From: Akkermansia sp.
GTDB lineage: Bacteria > Verrucomicrobiota > Verrucomicrobiia > Verrucomicrobiales > Akkermansiaceae
Length of the DNA stretch: 54,956 nt
Direction of reading: 5' to 3'
Assembly (NCBI GenBank): GCA_030536145.1
Contig: JAUNQN010000011.1
Span: 1-54,956, forward strand
Shown here one piece after another: positions 44,742 to 51,301 of the stretch. Both the position numbers and the translations under genes were made by a program. The first letter of the stretch is position 1. Each line of letters starts with the position of its first letter. A model generated the notes under the pieces. The model saw only the letters and a program-made list of their open reading frames with translations. It did not search any database and was not told where the DNA came from.

Positions 44742-44899
44742 GTGAGAGTGGCAGGGGAATGCGGTATGATAGTACTACGGAGGGCTGGCGCGCGTCAAGG
44801 CGAATTTGCGCGCGTAGGGGCGTTTTCCGCGTGCGCGCGCTGTGGCGGTGGATGGTTACTTGCGCCGAGCTTGCGCCTGGTTGCGCCGGGGCGGAACGG

Positions 44900-44931
44900 A
44901 AAAGCCCGGCGGGTTGGGCCGGGCGGGTTTT
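44900..44931. terminator. terminator beyond the repressor gene
   Basis: GCCCGGC (44904-44910) and GCCGGGC (44918-44924) form a stem with A4 on the left and GGGTTTT on the right, so it can work both ways. The 250-base stretch 44742-44990 otherwise shows no gene. Confidence 0.7.
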
Positions 44932-44990
44932 GCGTTTCTGGCGCGGTGGTCAGGCGTAGGGGCGGGCGCGGTTCAGGGTGTGGAGCATGG

Positions 44991-45368
44991 CTAGGAGGTG
45001 CCGGTCTCCTCTTTTGCGGGGTGGGCACGGCAGTAGTCCAGCAGGAGCTTGCGCGCCCAGGTTTGCAGGTCCAGGTGCTCTGCGGTGGCGGCGCTCACGC
45101 ATTCGGCGTATTCTTCCTGCGTGAGCAGGATGGTGATGTAGTTCACGCTTGACGTGTCCAGCGGCAGGACGACCGCTGCTGTCTGGTCGGGGGCCGCGCT
45201 GTTCTGCATGAGTAGTTCGATGGCAGTTTGTTTGGCGGCGTTTATTGCACGAGCTCCCGAAAGCCATATGTCCACAGTTCCCTTTGCTACGCCAAGGCGC
45301 GCTGCGAAGTCCTGGCGGCTGATTCTGTTTGCTTTCAGCCAGGCCTTTATTTCTTCTGGTGTAGTCAT
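44991..45368 (-). CDS. phage repressor-like HTH protein
   Basis: This 125-residue protein has an N-terminal helix-turn-helix (SRQDFAARLGVAKGTVDIWLSGARAIN) of the XRE type and a C-terminal helical region (LTQEEYAECVSAATAEHLDLQTWARKLLLDYC) that could dimerise. It is transcribed leftward from TTGTCA-17-TACACT, whose -10 box ends six bases before the ATG, so its mRNA should be leaderless, as lambda cI is from PRM. Three palindromes lie in the divergent region toward the early operon. This makes it the likely lysogeny repressor, although it is shorter than classical CI and lacks a peptidase domain. Confidence 0.75.
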   Translation of the reverse strand: MTTPEEIKAWLKANRISRQDFAARLGVAKGTVDIWLSGARAINAAKQTAIELLMQNSAAPDQTAAVVLPLDTSSVNYITILLTQEEYAECVSAATAEHLDLQTWARKLLLDYCRAHPAKEETGTS

Positions 45369-45374
45369 GGCAGG

Positions 45375-45403
45375 AGTGTACAGCGGAAACAGGATTCTGA
45401 CAA
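45375..45403 (-). promoter_or_regulatory. repressor promoter (leaderless)
   Basis: Minus strand: TTGTCA (45403-45398), 17 bases, TACACT (45380-45375), six bases, ATG at 45368. Confidence 0.7.
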
Positions 45404-45406
45404 GGA

Positions 45407-45482
45407 TTTTTTACGGAGCGTATAAAAAAGTTTTACGGAAAGTAAAAAAACACTTGACTCTGTTTTACGCTGCGTATAAAAT
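45407..45482. promoter_or_regulatory. three operators and the rightward early promoter
   Basis: Three palindromes share TTTTAC arms. O1 is TTTTACG-GAG-CGTATAAAA (45409-45427), O2 is TTTTAC-GGAAA-GTAAAA (45431-45447), and O3 is TTTTACG-CTG-CGTATAAAA (45463-45481). Centres are 21 and 33 bases apart, about two and three helical turns. The rightward promoter TTGACT (45454-45459), 17 bases, TAAAAT (45477-45482) has its -10 box inside O3. O1 is next to the repressor promoter. The plan is that of a lambda-like genetic switch. Confidence 0.8.
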
Positions 45483-45524
45483 GTCCCTGTTCCCGCGAGG
45501 GGGCGGCAAACGAAAGACAAGACC

Positions 45525-45713
45525 ATGAAAGAGAACAAGCACATACTGAAACTGGAGCTGGGGGCGGAGGAGCTCTTCGAGGGTGGCCGGGTGGCCCAGG
45601 CCGAGGGACACGAGAGCCTGCCGGCGCTGTTCAAGGCGGCGCTCAGGGCGCACATTGAGGCGTTCCGCAAGCGCGCTGAGGCCACGGCGGAGGAGCCTGC
45701 GGCCACGAAGTGA
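45525..45713 (+). CDS. small early protein, possibly ribbon-helix-helix
   Basis: This is the first gene of the rightward operon, 62 residues. It has a short beta strand (HILKLELG) and then two helices (ESLPALFKAALRAHIEAFRKRAEATAEE), which is compatible with a ribbon-helix-helix regulator of the Arc type. By position it could be the Cro-like partner of the repressor. No family is certain. Confidence 0.55.
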   Translation: MKENKHILKLELGAEELFEGGRVAQAEGHESLPALFKAALRAHIEAFRKRAEATAEEPAATK

Positions 45714-45731
45714 CGAAAGGAGGGACCCACG

Positions 45732-46283
45732 ATGGATGAGTCAAACAAAGTCCTTTGTTTCCGTGCGGAGGTAAAGAAGGGCATCATGAGTGAGCGCAAA
45801 GCGGCGCGTGATGGCGAGTGCAGCATCCGGCACGATTCCTGGTCCGATGTCTTGCAGGATTCCGAGTGCGACAAGGTTTTGGACGTGCTGGCTGGTGTGG
45901 TTAAGCTCACACTGTGCGAGGTGGCGGGTTACAAACCCGGCGACGATTTCGCGCTCCTGACGTGTGAGTTCCTGGAAAATGCGCTTTACAGCGGAGCGTT
46001 TTCCAAGGCGCTGAACCTTTTTGCCGATGAGATGATGGAGGCGGAATGCAGCGTAATAGATTACCCGGGCGGCAAGGAGAAGCACGCCAATGCCAAGGTA
46101 ATCCCGGTAGTCATTTGCGAGGCGGGCGAGACCGAGGCGGGCCAGGTGTTCCTGCGGGCATGCCAGGGCAAGGGCGCAGGCTATGCAGGCTATGGTTGCG
46201 GCGTGGCGCGGTTTCATGGCGTGAATGAGTTCGACGAATGTATTCATGGCGTGCGTGATGGTATCACGGCTATGACAGCCTGA
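45732..46283 (+). CDS. uncertain rightward reading frame, antisense to the SieB-like gene
   Basis: A 183-residue frame starts at an ATG with a strong AAAGGAGGG site 7 bases upstream, 18 bases after the previous stop, and ends 20 bases before the next gene, which has a similar site. That context favours translation. Yet the protein matches nothing I know, is rich in Cys, and lies codon-for-codon opposite a gene with clear SieB-like features. The third-base GC is about 70% in a sampled stretch, not decisive. It may be a real overlapping gene or a shadow. Confidence 0.35.
   Translation: MDESNKVLCFRAEVKKGIMSERKAARDGECSIRHDSWSDVLQDSECDKVLDVLAGVVKLTLCEVAGYKPGDDFALLTCEFLENALYSGAFSKALNLFADEMMEAECSVIDYPGGKEKHANAKVIPVVICEAGETEAGQVFLRACQGKGAGYAGYGCGVARFHGVNEFDECIHGVRDGITAMTA
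45741..46247 (-). CDS. SieB-like superinfection-exclusion protein
   Basis: This 168-residue protein has two N-terminal hydrophobic segments (HAATIACIACALALACPQ and YLGIGVLLLAARVIYYAAF) separated by HLARLGLARLANDYRD. That is the L-G-L...YR layout of SieB proteins. The cytoplasmic part has IFQELTRQEREIVAGFV and then NLVALGILQ, again the SieB pattern (LTPEEK, then GII or GIL). SieB in lambda and P22 blocks growth of other phages from the prophage. The ATG at 46247 lies 10 bases from a promoter TTGTCA-17-TACCAT, similar to the repressor promoter. It is read from the strand opposite to the early operon and lies inside the 45732-46283 frame. Confidence 0.65.
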   Translation of the reverse strand: MNTFVELIHAMKPRHAATIACIACALALACPQEHLARLGLARLANDYRDYLGIGVLLLAARVIYYAAFRLHHLIGKKVQRLGKRSAVKRIFQELTRQEREIVAGFVTRHLAQCELNHTSQHVQNLVALGILQDIGPGIVPDAALAITRRFALTHDALLYLRTETKDFV

Positions 46284-46286
46284 CAA
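46258..46286 (-). promoter_or_regulatory. promoter of the SieB-like gene
   Basis: Minus strand: TTGTCA (46286-46281), 17 bases, TACCAT (46263-46258), ten bases to the ATG. The -35 hexamer and spacing are the same as in the repressor promoter. Confidence 0.55.
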
Positions 46287-46303
46287 GAAAGGAGGGACAT
46301 ACG

Positions 46304-46663
46304 ATGGCGACAATGACACAGAGGGATTTGGCGAAGCCTGTATCGCTCTCGGTTGCGGAGGCGGTGCTGGGGGAGAAGTACCCGCAGTGGGCGCATGACC
46401 GGCACTACCTGCGGCGGCTGTGCCTGAACGGGGCGGTGCGCTGCCAGATTTCACACAGCGGGGTGGTGCGGCGGCAGCGCATTACGGTGCGGGTGGCTGA
46501 CCTGGTGGCGTATTTCAAGGCGTGCGAGTGCGAGCCGGTACGTGACAGGAGCCGGGCGAAGTTCCCGAAGGTGGCGGTGCGCACGGCGTTCACGCTGCAG
46601 GTTAGCCAGAGCGGCGGGGCTACGCATGCCGGTGAGCATGCGGTGAAGAGCTGGACTATGTGA
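46304..46663 (+). CDS. small DNA-binding-like phage protein
   Basis: This is a 119-residue basic protein. Residues ~12-70 (VSLSVAEAVLGEKYPQWAHDRHYLRRLCLNGAVRCQISHSGVVRRQRITVRVADLVAYFKA) look like the winged-helix excisionase or MerR-like domain in which a helix-turn-helix is followed by a wing. A related layout appears in the protein at 53720-54337. It has a strong AAAGGAGG site. Whether it acts as excisionase or early regulator is not known. Confidence 0.55.
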   Translation: MATMTQRDLAKPVSLSVAEAVLGEKYPQWAHDRHYLRRLCLNGAVRCQISHSGVVRRQRITVRVADLVAYFKACECEPVRDRSRAKFPKVAVRTAFTLQVSQSGGATHAGEHAVKSWTM

Positions 46664-46674
46664 TTTTAAAGGTT

Positions 46675-46995
46675 ATGACCGGAAGAGACAATACGGAGTT
46701 TATGCGCGGGGCGCGGACGATGGCGTGGCTGCTGGATGCGGAGCGCCGGATGGAGGCGGCCAGGCGTGTGCGGGCGTGTGTGTGGTGCGGCGCTGTGACG
46801 GTGCTGTGTGTGCTGGTGGCCTGGGCGGCGTGGATGCTGGCCCCGCTGGCTGCGGGTGCGGTGCTGGAGGAGGGTGCGCGGGTGGACAATGAGCAGGCGG
46901 CGCTGGAGGCGTGGTATGAGGAGTCGGCGCTGTACGAGCACGAGTGGTATATCCACAACAGCTTGCGGCCTACGGAGGAAGGGGAGGCGGAATGA
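46675..46995 (+). CDS. small single-TM phage protein
   Basis: This 106-residue protein has one membrane segment (VWCGAVTVLCVLVAWAAWMLAPLAAGAVL) flanked by a basic N-terminal region (DAERRMEAARRVRA) and an acidic C-terminal tail. It is not a convincing holin, since early-operon position does not fit lysis. A GTG at 46660 overlapping the previous stop is an alternative start. Function unknown. Confidence 0.5.
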   Translation: MTGRDNTEFMRGARTMAWLLDAERRMEAARRVRACVWCGAVTVLCVLVAWAAWMLAPLAAGAVLEEGARVDNEQAALEAWYEESALYEHEWYIHNSLRPTEEGEAE

Positions 46996-47017
46996 AACTG
47001 ATTCAAGGACTGATTTT

Positions 47018-47356
47018 ATGAGCAACAATATGAGCAAGGAACAGATGGTGGCCGCCTTTGCGGCCGAGGAAGCCCGGCACCGCCCGGTGAACAAGGGCGG
47101 CAAGGCTGCGGGGAAAACCCTCACGGCATCCGTGCGGGCGGCGGAGGCGGCGCGTGACGAGGCGCGGACGCTGCGCGGGGATGCGCTGCGGGCGTGCGAG
47201 CGGATGGAGCGCATGCAGAAGGGTGCGGAGGATGCGGCGGTGCGGGCGCTGACGGATTGCCGGGTGGTGTGCGGGCGGGCGGTTGCGGTGTGTGTGGCTT
47301 GTGCGGGGTGTGCCCTGCTGCCGTGGGCGGTGTGGCTGCTGCGGGGGCTGCTGTGA
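47018..47356 (+). CDS. small phage protein with C-terminal TM helix
   Basis: This 112-residue protein has a basic helical region (AAGKTLTASVRAAEAARDEARTLRGDALRACERM), probably coiled, and a C-terminal membrane segment (VAVCVACAGCALLPWAVWLLRGLL). It lies 22 bases after the previous single-TM gene and the two may form a pair. Function unknown. Confidence 0.5.
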   Translation: MSNNMSKEQMVAAFAAEEARHRPVNKGGKAAGKTLTASVRAAEAARDEARTLRGDALRACERMERMQKGAEDAAVRALTDCRVVCGRAVAVCVACAGCALLPWAVWLLRGLL

Positions 47357-47397
47357 TTTACCAGGTACGATGTACTATTTACGATTTATGAATAATG

Positions 47398-47421
47398 CGC
47401 GCCCTGCGGGCGCGGGTGTTT
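47398..47421 (+). terminator. hairpin after the first early gene block
   Basis: CGCGCCC (47398-47404) pairs with GGGCGCG (47408-47414) with a 3-base loop, then GGTGTTT. It lies 41 bases past the last stop. The rest of 47357-47460 is AT-rich and carries no gene. Confidence 0.5.
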
Positions 47422-47461
47422 CCAAATTGTACATAGTCATTAGTACGTAGCAAATGCTATT

Positions 47462-47528
47462 GCCTCGGGCATGGTGCTATGCTGCCGAAATGCCGCCAGT
47501 ATACCGGGTTCGATTCCCGGCCGAGGCT
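47462..47528 (+). ncRNA. compact tRNA-like element
   Basis: GCCTCGG (47462-47468) and CCGAGGC (47521-47527) form a perfect 7-bp acceptor-type stem, and CCGGG-TTCGATT-CCCGG (47504-47520) is a perfect T arm. Only 35 bases lie between. They can form a short hairpin around GCAT/ATGC and a stem CTGcCG/CGcCAG with a 6-base loop, but no normal D arm or 7-base anticodon loop. The total is 67 bases. It could be a degenerate tRNA, a viral tRNA mimic, or part of the Sak4-like gene leader. Confidence 0.5.
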
Positions 47529-47566
47529 TCCCCATGGGGGGAGCAACAAACCTAGAAAGACACGTT

Positions 47567-48457
47567 ATGAACATTGAATACGGAAAACAAGCACGCCCGC
47601 AGAGGGTGGTGATTTACGGCCAGCACGGCGTGGGAAAGAGCACGCTGATTGCGGGGCTGGAGAAGCCGCTGATCCTGGACACGGAGGACGGCACGGCGCA
47701 CCTGGACGTGGCCCGCGTGCGCATCGGGAACCTGGGCATGCTGCGCGAGGTACTGCGCGAGCTGTGCGGGGAGCTGAAGGCGGGCACCTGCCCGTTCAAG
47801 ACTGTGGCGCTGGACACGGCGGACCGGCTGTGGGACATGTGCGCGGAGTCCATACTGCAGGAGCAGGGCAAGCGCAGCATGGAGGACCTGGGGTACAACA
47901 AGGCGTATACCCTGGCCACGGAGCGGTTCAAGATGGTATTTGCGGCGTTCGATACGCTGTGCCGCCTGGGGGCGCATGTGGTGATTAGCTGCCACGCGAA
48001 TGTGGAGAGGATGAACCCGCCGGATGCCCCGGAATATACAGCGTACACCCTGAAGGTGGCCCCGCCGAACAAGCAGGCGCAGGCGGCTGCGGCGTTCCTG
48101 ACGGAGTGGGCGGATGCAATCCTGTTTGCGCGCATGGAGCACACGATTGATGCGAAGGCCCACAAGGCGGTGATGGGCGGCGGCGGCCCGCGCCGCGTGC
48201 TGGAGACGCAGCCGAGCGCGGCGTGGACGGCCAAGGTGCGGTGCGCCGGGATGGATGGGCAGTTGCCGCTGGAGGCGGCGGCTATCATGCCGCTGTTTGA
48301 TGGCGGTACGGCTGCCAACAGCAGCGCCAATACGGGCGGCGTTCCTGCACAAGGCGACATGGGTAATTCCATGCAGCAGAGCATGCAGGGTGGTGACAGT
48401 TATGGTGCCAATGCAGCTGCCAATATGAACGCCAATGTGGAAGGAGGCCAGGCATGA
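47567..48457 (+). CDS. Sak4-like recombination ATPase (AAA_24 family)
   Basis: This 296-residue protein has Walker A GQHGVGKST (residues 18-26), then LEKPLILDTEDGTAHLDVARV, and a Walker B-like strand FKTVALDTADRLWD. This is the layout of phage nucleotide-binding proteins of the Sak4/AAA_24 type, RecA-fold proteins that help single-strand annealing. The C-terminal ~50 residues are a low-complexity Asn/Gln/Ala tail. It is followed by a nuclease gene with a four-base overlap, and by SSB and RusA genes further on. The start is the ATG at 47567. Confidence 0.8.
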   Translation: MNIEYGKQARPQRVVIYGQHGVGKSTLIAGLEKPLILDTEDGTAHLDVARVRIGNLGMLREVLRELCGELKAGTCPFKTVALDTADRLWDMCAESILQEQGKRSMEDLGYNKAYTLATERFKMVFAAFDTLCRLGAHVVISCHANVERMNPPDAPEYTAYTLKVAPPNKQAQAAAAFLTEWADAILFARMEHTIDAKAHKAVMGGGGPRRVLETQPSAAWTAKVRCAGMDGQLPLEAAAIMPLFDGGTAANSSANTGGVPAQGDMGNSMQQSMQGGDSYGANAAANMNANVEGGQA

Positions 48458-49827
48458 AGAATGTGCTGCAGGTGAAGATTGACGTGAATGCGGAGGACAA
48501 CGGCTCCGAGCTGTGGCTTGCCACGGGTGAGGTGTTGCCTATCATTGGCCGTACAGGCCGCAAGGGGCGAGCGCTTGGGCTCGAGGCCGAGGAGGTCATC
48601 GTATCATGGCAGGGCAAGGTGTGGTCCCTGTTTGCGCCCGTGGGTGCGGCTATGTTCAGCACGGAGACTGCGGCGATGTTTGCCGACAATCCGCTGGATA
48701 TGGTGGAGGTGGAGCCTGTGCGGAAGCTGGCCACGGTATACCGGGAGGTGGAACGCCCGGTGGAGCCGGGGCGGTTTGACCTGCTGCGCCCGTCCAGCCT
48801 GCCGAAGCTGGCGCAGTGCCGGTGCTTCATGGGCAGCCATGGCACAAGCCCGGCGGCTGCGCGCGGCACGCTGCTGGACGGCATTATCCGCCAGAAATGG
48901 GAGTATGGCTGCTGCGACGAGGTTCCGGCTCCGGAGGATGCGGAGGCGGTGGACTGGGCGCTGAAGACGCTGCACATGCTGTGCGGGGAGGGCGCGTTCG
49001 AGGTCATTACGGACGAGGCCCGGCTGCGCGTGGGGTGCCCTGTGCCGGGTGTGGCGGTGGGCACCATGGATGCGTGCTGCCCGGAGGGCGGCTGGCTGGC
49101 GGATTTCAAGACGGGCCAGGTGCGCGGGTACAGGGAGCAGATGGCGGCGTATGCGCTGGGCTGCATGCTCCAGTACGGGGAGGACGAGTGGACGGCGCAC
49201 CTGCTGTTTGTGGACCAGAAGCTGGTGGAGAGCATTCATTTCACGGCGACGGAGGCGCAGGAGCTGGTGCGCGGGATTGTGGCCGCGCCGCGTGAGCCGA
49301 GGCTGTGCGAGTACTGCGGGTGGTGCGCGAACCAGCATCTCTGCCAGGTGCAGAAGGCTGCGCTGGCCGAGGTGGTGCAGGCTGCGGACGAGCTTCCGGC
49401 GATTACGCCCGCGCTGAAGTCACGCCCGGAGGAATGGCCGGCATCCATCCGCACCATGATGGATGAGCCGGAGAACGCCTGGAACTTCCTGCGCCTTTAC
49501 GGCGTGGCGAAGGGGTGGGCGGAGGCTGTAAGCGCGCAGCTGAAGGCAGGCGAGCCGGATGAGCGGTATTTCAAGCGCATCATGGTGAGCGGCACGCGGA
49601 AGGTGCTGCCGGGCAAGGTGACGGATGAGATGCTGGACGGCTGGGGCCGCGCGGGGGTGAAGGCGCTGCTGGGTATTATGCCCGCCGTGGCGCTGAAGGA
49701 CTTTGAGGCGGTGTGGAAGGAGCTGGAGGGCGACAGGCCGGTGCCGGAGGAGATGGTGGGCACGTTTGGCGGCAGCGTGCAGCTGCGGCTGAACAAGGCC
49801 CCGAAGGTGGAAGGGGGTGCGGCATGA
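48454..49827 (+). CDS. PD-(D/E)XK exonuclease, Cas4/RecB-like
   Basis: This 457-residue protein has a RecB-type nuclease core: D206 in GTMDACC, D217-F-K219 in LADFKTG, and the QxxxY motif in REQMAAYALG. A Cys cluster follows (CEYCGWCANQHLC), suggesting the Fe-S cluster of Cas4/AddB-like nucleases. The N-terminal ~110 residues (NVLQVKIDVNAEDNGSELWLATGEV) form an extra domain. With the Sak4-like ATPase it makes a recombination pair that resects and anneals DNA ends. A C-terminal helical part follows. ATGA overlaps link it to both neighbours. Confidence 0.8.
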   Translation: MKNVLQVKIDVNAEDNGSELWLATGEVLPIIGRTGRKGRALGLEAEEVIVSWQGKVWSLFAPVGAAMFSTETAAMFADNPLDMVEVEPVRKLATVYREVERPVEPGRFDLLRPSSLPKLAQCRCFMGSHGTSPAAARGTLLDGIIRQKWEYGCCDEVPAPEDAEAVDWALKTLHMLCGEGAFEVITDEARLRVGCPVPGVAVGTMDACCPEGGWLADFKTGQVRGYREQMAAYALGCMLQYGEDEWTAHLLFVDQKLVESIHFTATEAQELVRGIVAAPREPRLCEYCGWCANQHLCQVQKAALAEVVQAADELPAITPALKSRPEEWPASIRTMMDEPENAWNFLRLYGVAKGWAEAVSAQLKAGEPDERYFKRIMVSGTRKVLPGKVTDEMLDGWGRAGVKALLGIMPAVALKDFEAVWKELEGDRPVPEEMVGTFGGSVQLRLNKAPKVEGGAA

Positions 49828-50507
49828 CTATTTCCGAACTCATCAACGACCTGATGGGGCTGAAGTGCGAATACGGCGACATGCCCGTGATTCTCGACGC
49901 GAAGGGCGTGGCCGTGGCGCTGAAGGTGGCAAGGAACGATGCCGGTATCCTTTCCGTGGTGATTGAGGGCGAGGACGATTCCGAACCTGTCAATGATATT
50001 GACATGTTGGAGGACGGGGAGCCTGTGACGCTGGTGGAGCTGGACGCGGGCGCGACGATGCCGCGCCGGGCGCATGCGGATGATGTGGGGTATGATGTTA
50101 CGGCGTGCAAGGTGGAGTACGAGGACTACTGCGGCAGCCCTATGGACCGCGAAGACGGGGAGAATGTGCACAGGGTCGTTATTGACACGGGTGTGCATGT
50201 GAGGCCGCCGAGGGGATACCACTTTGAGCTGCTGGCCAACAGCCGCCTGGCGAAGCTGGGCTACTGCATACCGAACGGCGTGGGGCTGATTGATCCCGGC
50301 TTTACTGGTGCTATGAAGATGGTGCTGCTGGGGGTGAATCTGCTGCCCAGGTACGACGTGGAGCGTGTATTTGCCCCGGGCAAGGTTTGCGGGCAGCTTG
50401 TGCTGCGCAAGACGTACGGCACGGAGTTCCGGCAGGTGGCGAAACTGCCGGAGACGGAGCGCGGGGATGGCGGGTTTGGTTCAACGGCGAAAGGAGGCGA
50501 GGCATGA
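49824..50507 (+). CDS. dut: dUTPase with an N-terminal phage domain
   Basis: This is a 227-residue protein. Residues ~78-227 hold the five dUTPase motifs: I at PRRAHADDVGYDVTA (80-94), II at LANSRLAKLGY, III at VGLIDPGFTG (153-162, with Phe160 where Tyr is usual), IV at GKVCGQLVL, and V at RGDGGFGST (213-221). It hydrolyses dUTP to dUMP to keep uracil out of phage DNA. Residues 1-65 (MTISELINDLMGLKCEYGDM...) are an extra domain whose beginning reappears in the short gene at 51131. The ATGA overlap couples it to the nuclease. Confidence 0.9.
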   Translation: MTISELINDLMGLKCEYGDMPVILDAKGVAVALKVARNDAGILSVVIEGEDDSEPVNDIDMLEDGEPVTLVELDAGATMPRRAHADDVGYDVTACKVEYEDYCGSPMDREDGENVHRVVIDTGVHVRPPRGYHFELLANSRLAKLGYCIPNGVGLIDPGFTGAMKMVLLGVNLLPRYDVERVFAPGKVCGQLVLRKTYGTEFRQVAKLPETERGDGGFGSTAKGGEA

Positions 50508-50806
50508 GCATGAAAGCCATCGATTTTGCCTGCCGCCTGCTGGCCCGCCTGAACCGCGACGACATGCCCGCCGCCACCCGCCAGGTGCTGCTGGCCGTGG
50601 CCGCCGGCCTGCCGGAGGCCCGGGATATTGCCCGGCTCACGGGTATGACGGCGCAGGTATGCAGCAATCTTCTCACGGCCCTGGAGAGGCAGGGGTATAT
50701 CCGCTGCCACGACATGGCCCACCGGGGCTTTTCCCTTACCCCGTGCGGCAAGGAGCGCGTGGCGAGCCTCTTTTCCTTCCTGCCGGATAGAAAGGAGGAG
50801 GCATGA
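50504..50806 (+). CDS. winged-helix (MarR-like) phage protein
   Basis: This 100-residue protein has a clear winged helix: ATRQVLLAVAAGLPEARDIARLTGMTAQVCSNLLTALERQGYIRCHDMAHRGFSLTPCGKERVASL. It probably binds DNA as a regulator. The site AAAGGAGGCGAGGC precedes the ATG, which overlaps the dUTPase stop (ATGA). Confidence 0.65.
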   Translation: MSMKAIDFACRLLARLNRDDMPAATRQVLLAVAAGLPEARDIARLTGMTAQVCSNLLTALERQGYIRCHDMAHRGFSLTPCGKERVASLFSFLPDRKEEA

Positions 50807-51129
50807 GCGGTATATACTACTACCCCGACTCGTATGAGGTGCGCAAGCCGCAAAGAAACGAGGACCTCATTGCCATTGACGCTATTGACTGTCTTATGTC
50901 GGCAGCCGTCAAGGCTACCAAGTCGGCAGCATATATGCAGGCTTGCATAGGACGCAATGTAGGAGGCTACTCATACGATGCCAAGGATCTATGCTTGCGC
51001 GTGAGCAGCATATTGAGCAATTACCTGCGCATTGACAGCATGCCTGTACCGGTGGAGCTGCAAAGAGACCGATACAACGTCCTGCGAGATATGGGCGGTT
51101 GCTTTGGCCAAGACGTAGAGGGGAGCTGA
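50803..51129 (+). CDS. hypothetical phage protein
   Basis: This 108-residue protein starts MSGIYYYPDSYEVRKPQRNEDL and has a helical middle part (LIAIDAIDCLMSAAVKATKSAAYMQACI). It has a strong AAAGGAGG site, and its ATG overlaps the previous stop. No family is recognised and no motif suggests a function. Confidence 0.55.
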   Translation: MSGIYYYPDSYEVRKPQRNEDLIAIDAIDCLMSAAVKATKSAAYMQACIGRNVGGYSYDAKDLCLRVSSILSNYLRIDSMPVPVELQRDRYNVLRDMGGCFGQDVEGS

Positions 51130-51130
51130 C

Positions 51131-51301
51131 ATGACTATATCTGAGCTAATCGTAGACCTGCAAGCACTCAAGTGCCAGCACGGGGCGAAGGTGCGGAGGG
51201 GGAAGGGCCCGGCTTCGTCGGATGGGCGAACCCCATCCTCCTACGCCGAGGCGAATTGCCTCCGAAACTCCGGGGAGTCGGAAAGGAGGCGGCATGACTA
51301 G
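51131..51301 (+). CDS. truncated copy of the dUTPase N-terminal domain
   Basis: A 56-codon frame starts MTISELIVDLQALKCQHG, matching 11 of the first 15 residues of the dUTPase protein (MTISELINDLMGLKC). After about residue 20 the similarity ends and the rest (RRGKGPASSDGRTPSSYAEA) is encoded by a run of hairpins. It overlaps the start of the next gene by 8 bases. It is either a real small protein or a broken duplicate. Confidence 0.45.
   Translation: MTISELIVDLQALKCQHGAKVRRGKGPASSDGRTPSSYAEANCLRNSGESERRRHD
51220..51278. repeat. cluster of three small inverted repeats
   Basis: GGATGGG/CCCATCC (51220-51226, 51232-51238), GAGGC/GCCTC (51248-51252, 51258-51262) and ACTC/GAGT (51267-51278) lie in a row inside the truncated frame. 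They could be an inserted repeat element or a structured leader of the next gene. Confidence 0.45.

Noticed and set aside
44451..45152. 233-codon plus-strand frame over the PLD-like gene and the intergenic region
   Set aside because: It runs through the terminator hairpin at 44904-44924, is extremely Gly/Val-rich, and has no ribosome-binding site.
46675..47356. Holin pair
   Set aside because: Each protein has only one membrane helix, the genes are in the early operon, and no endolysin is next to them.
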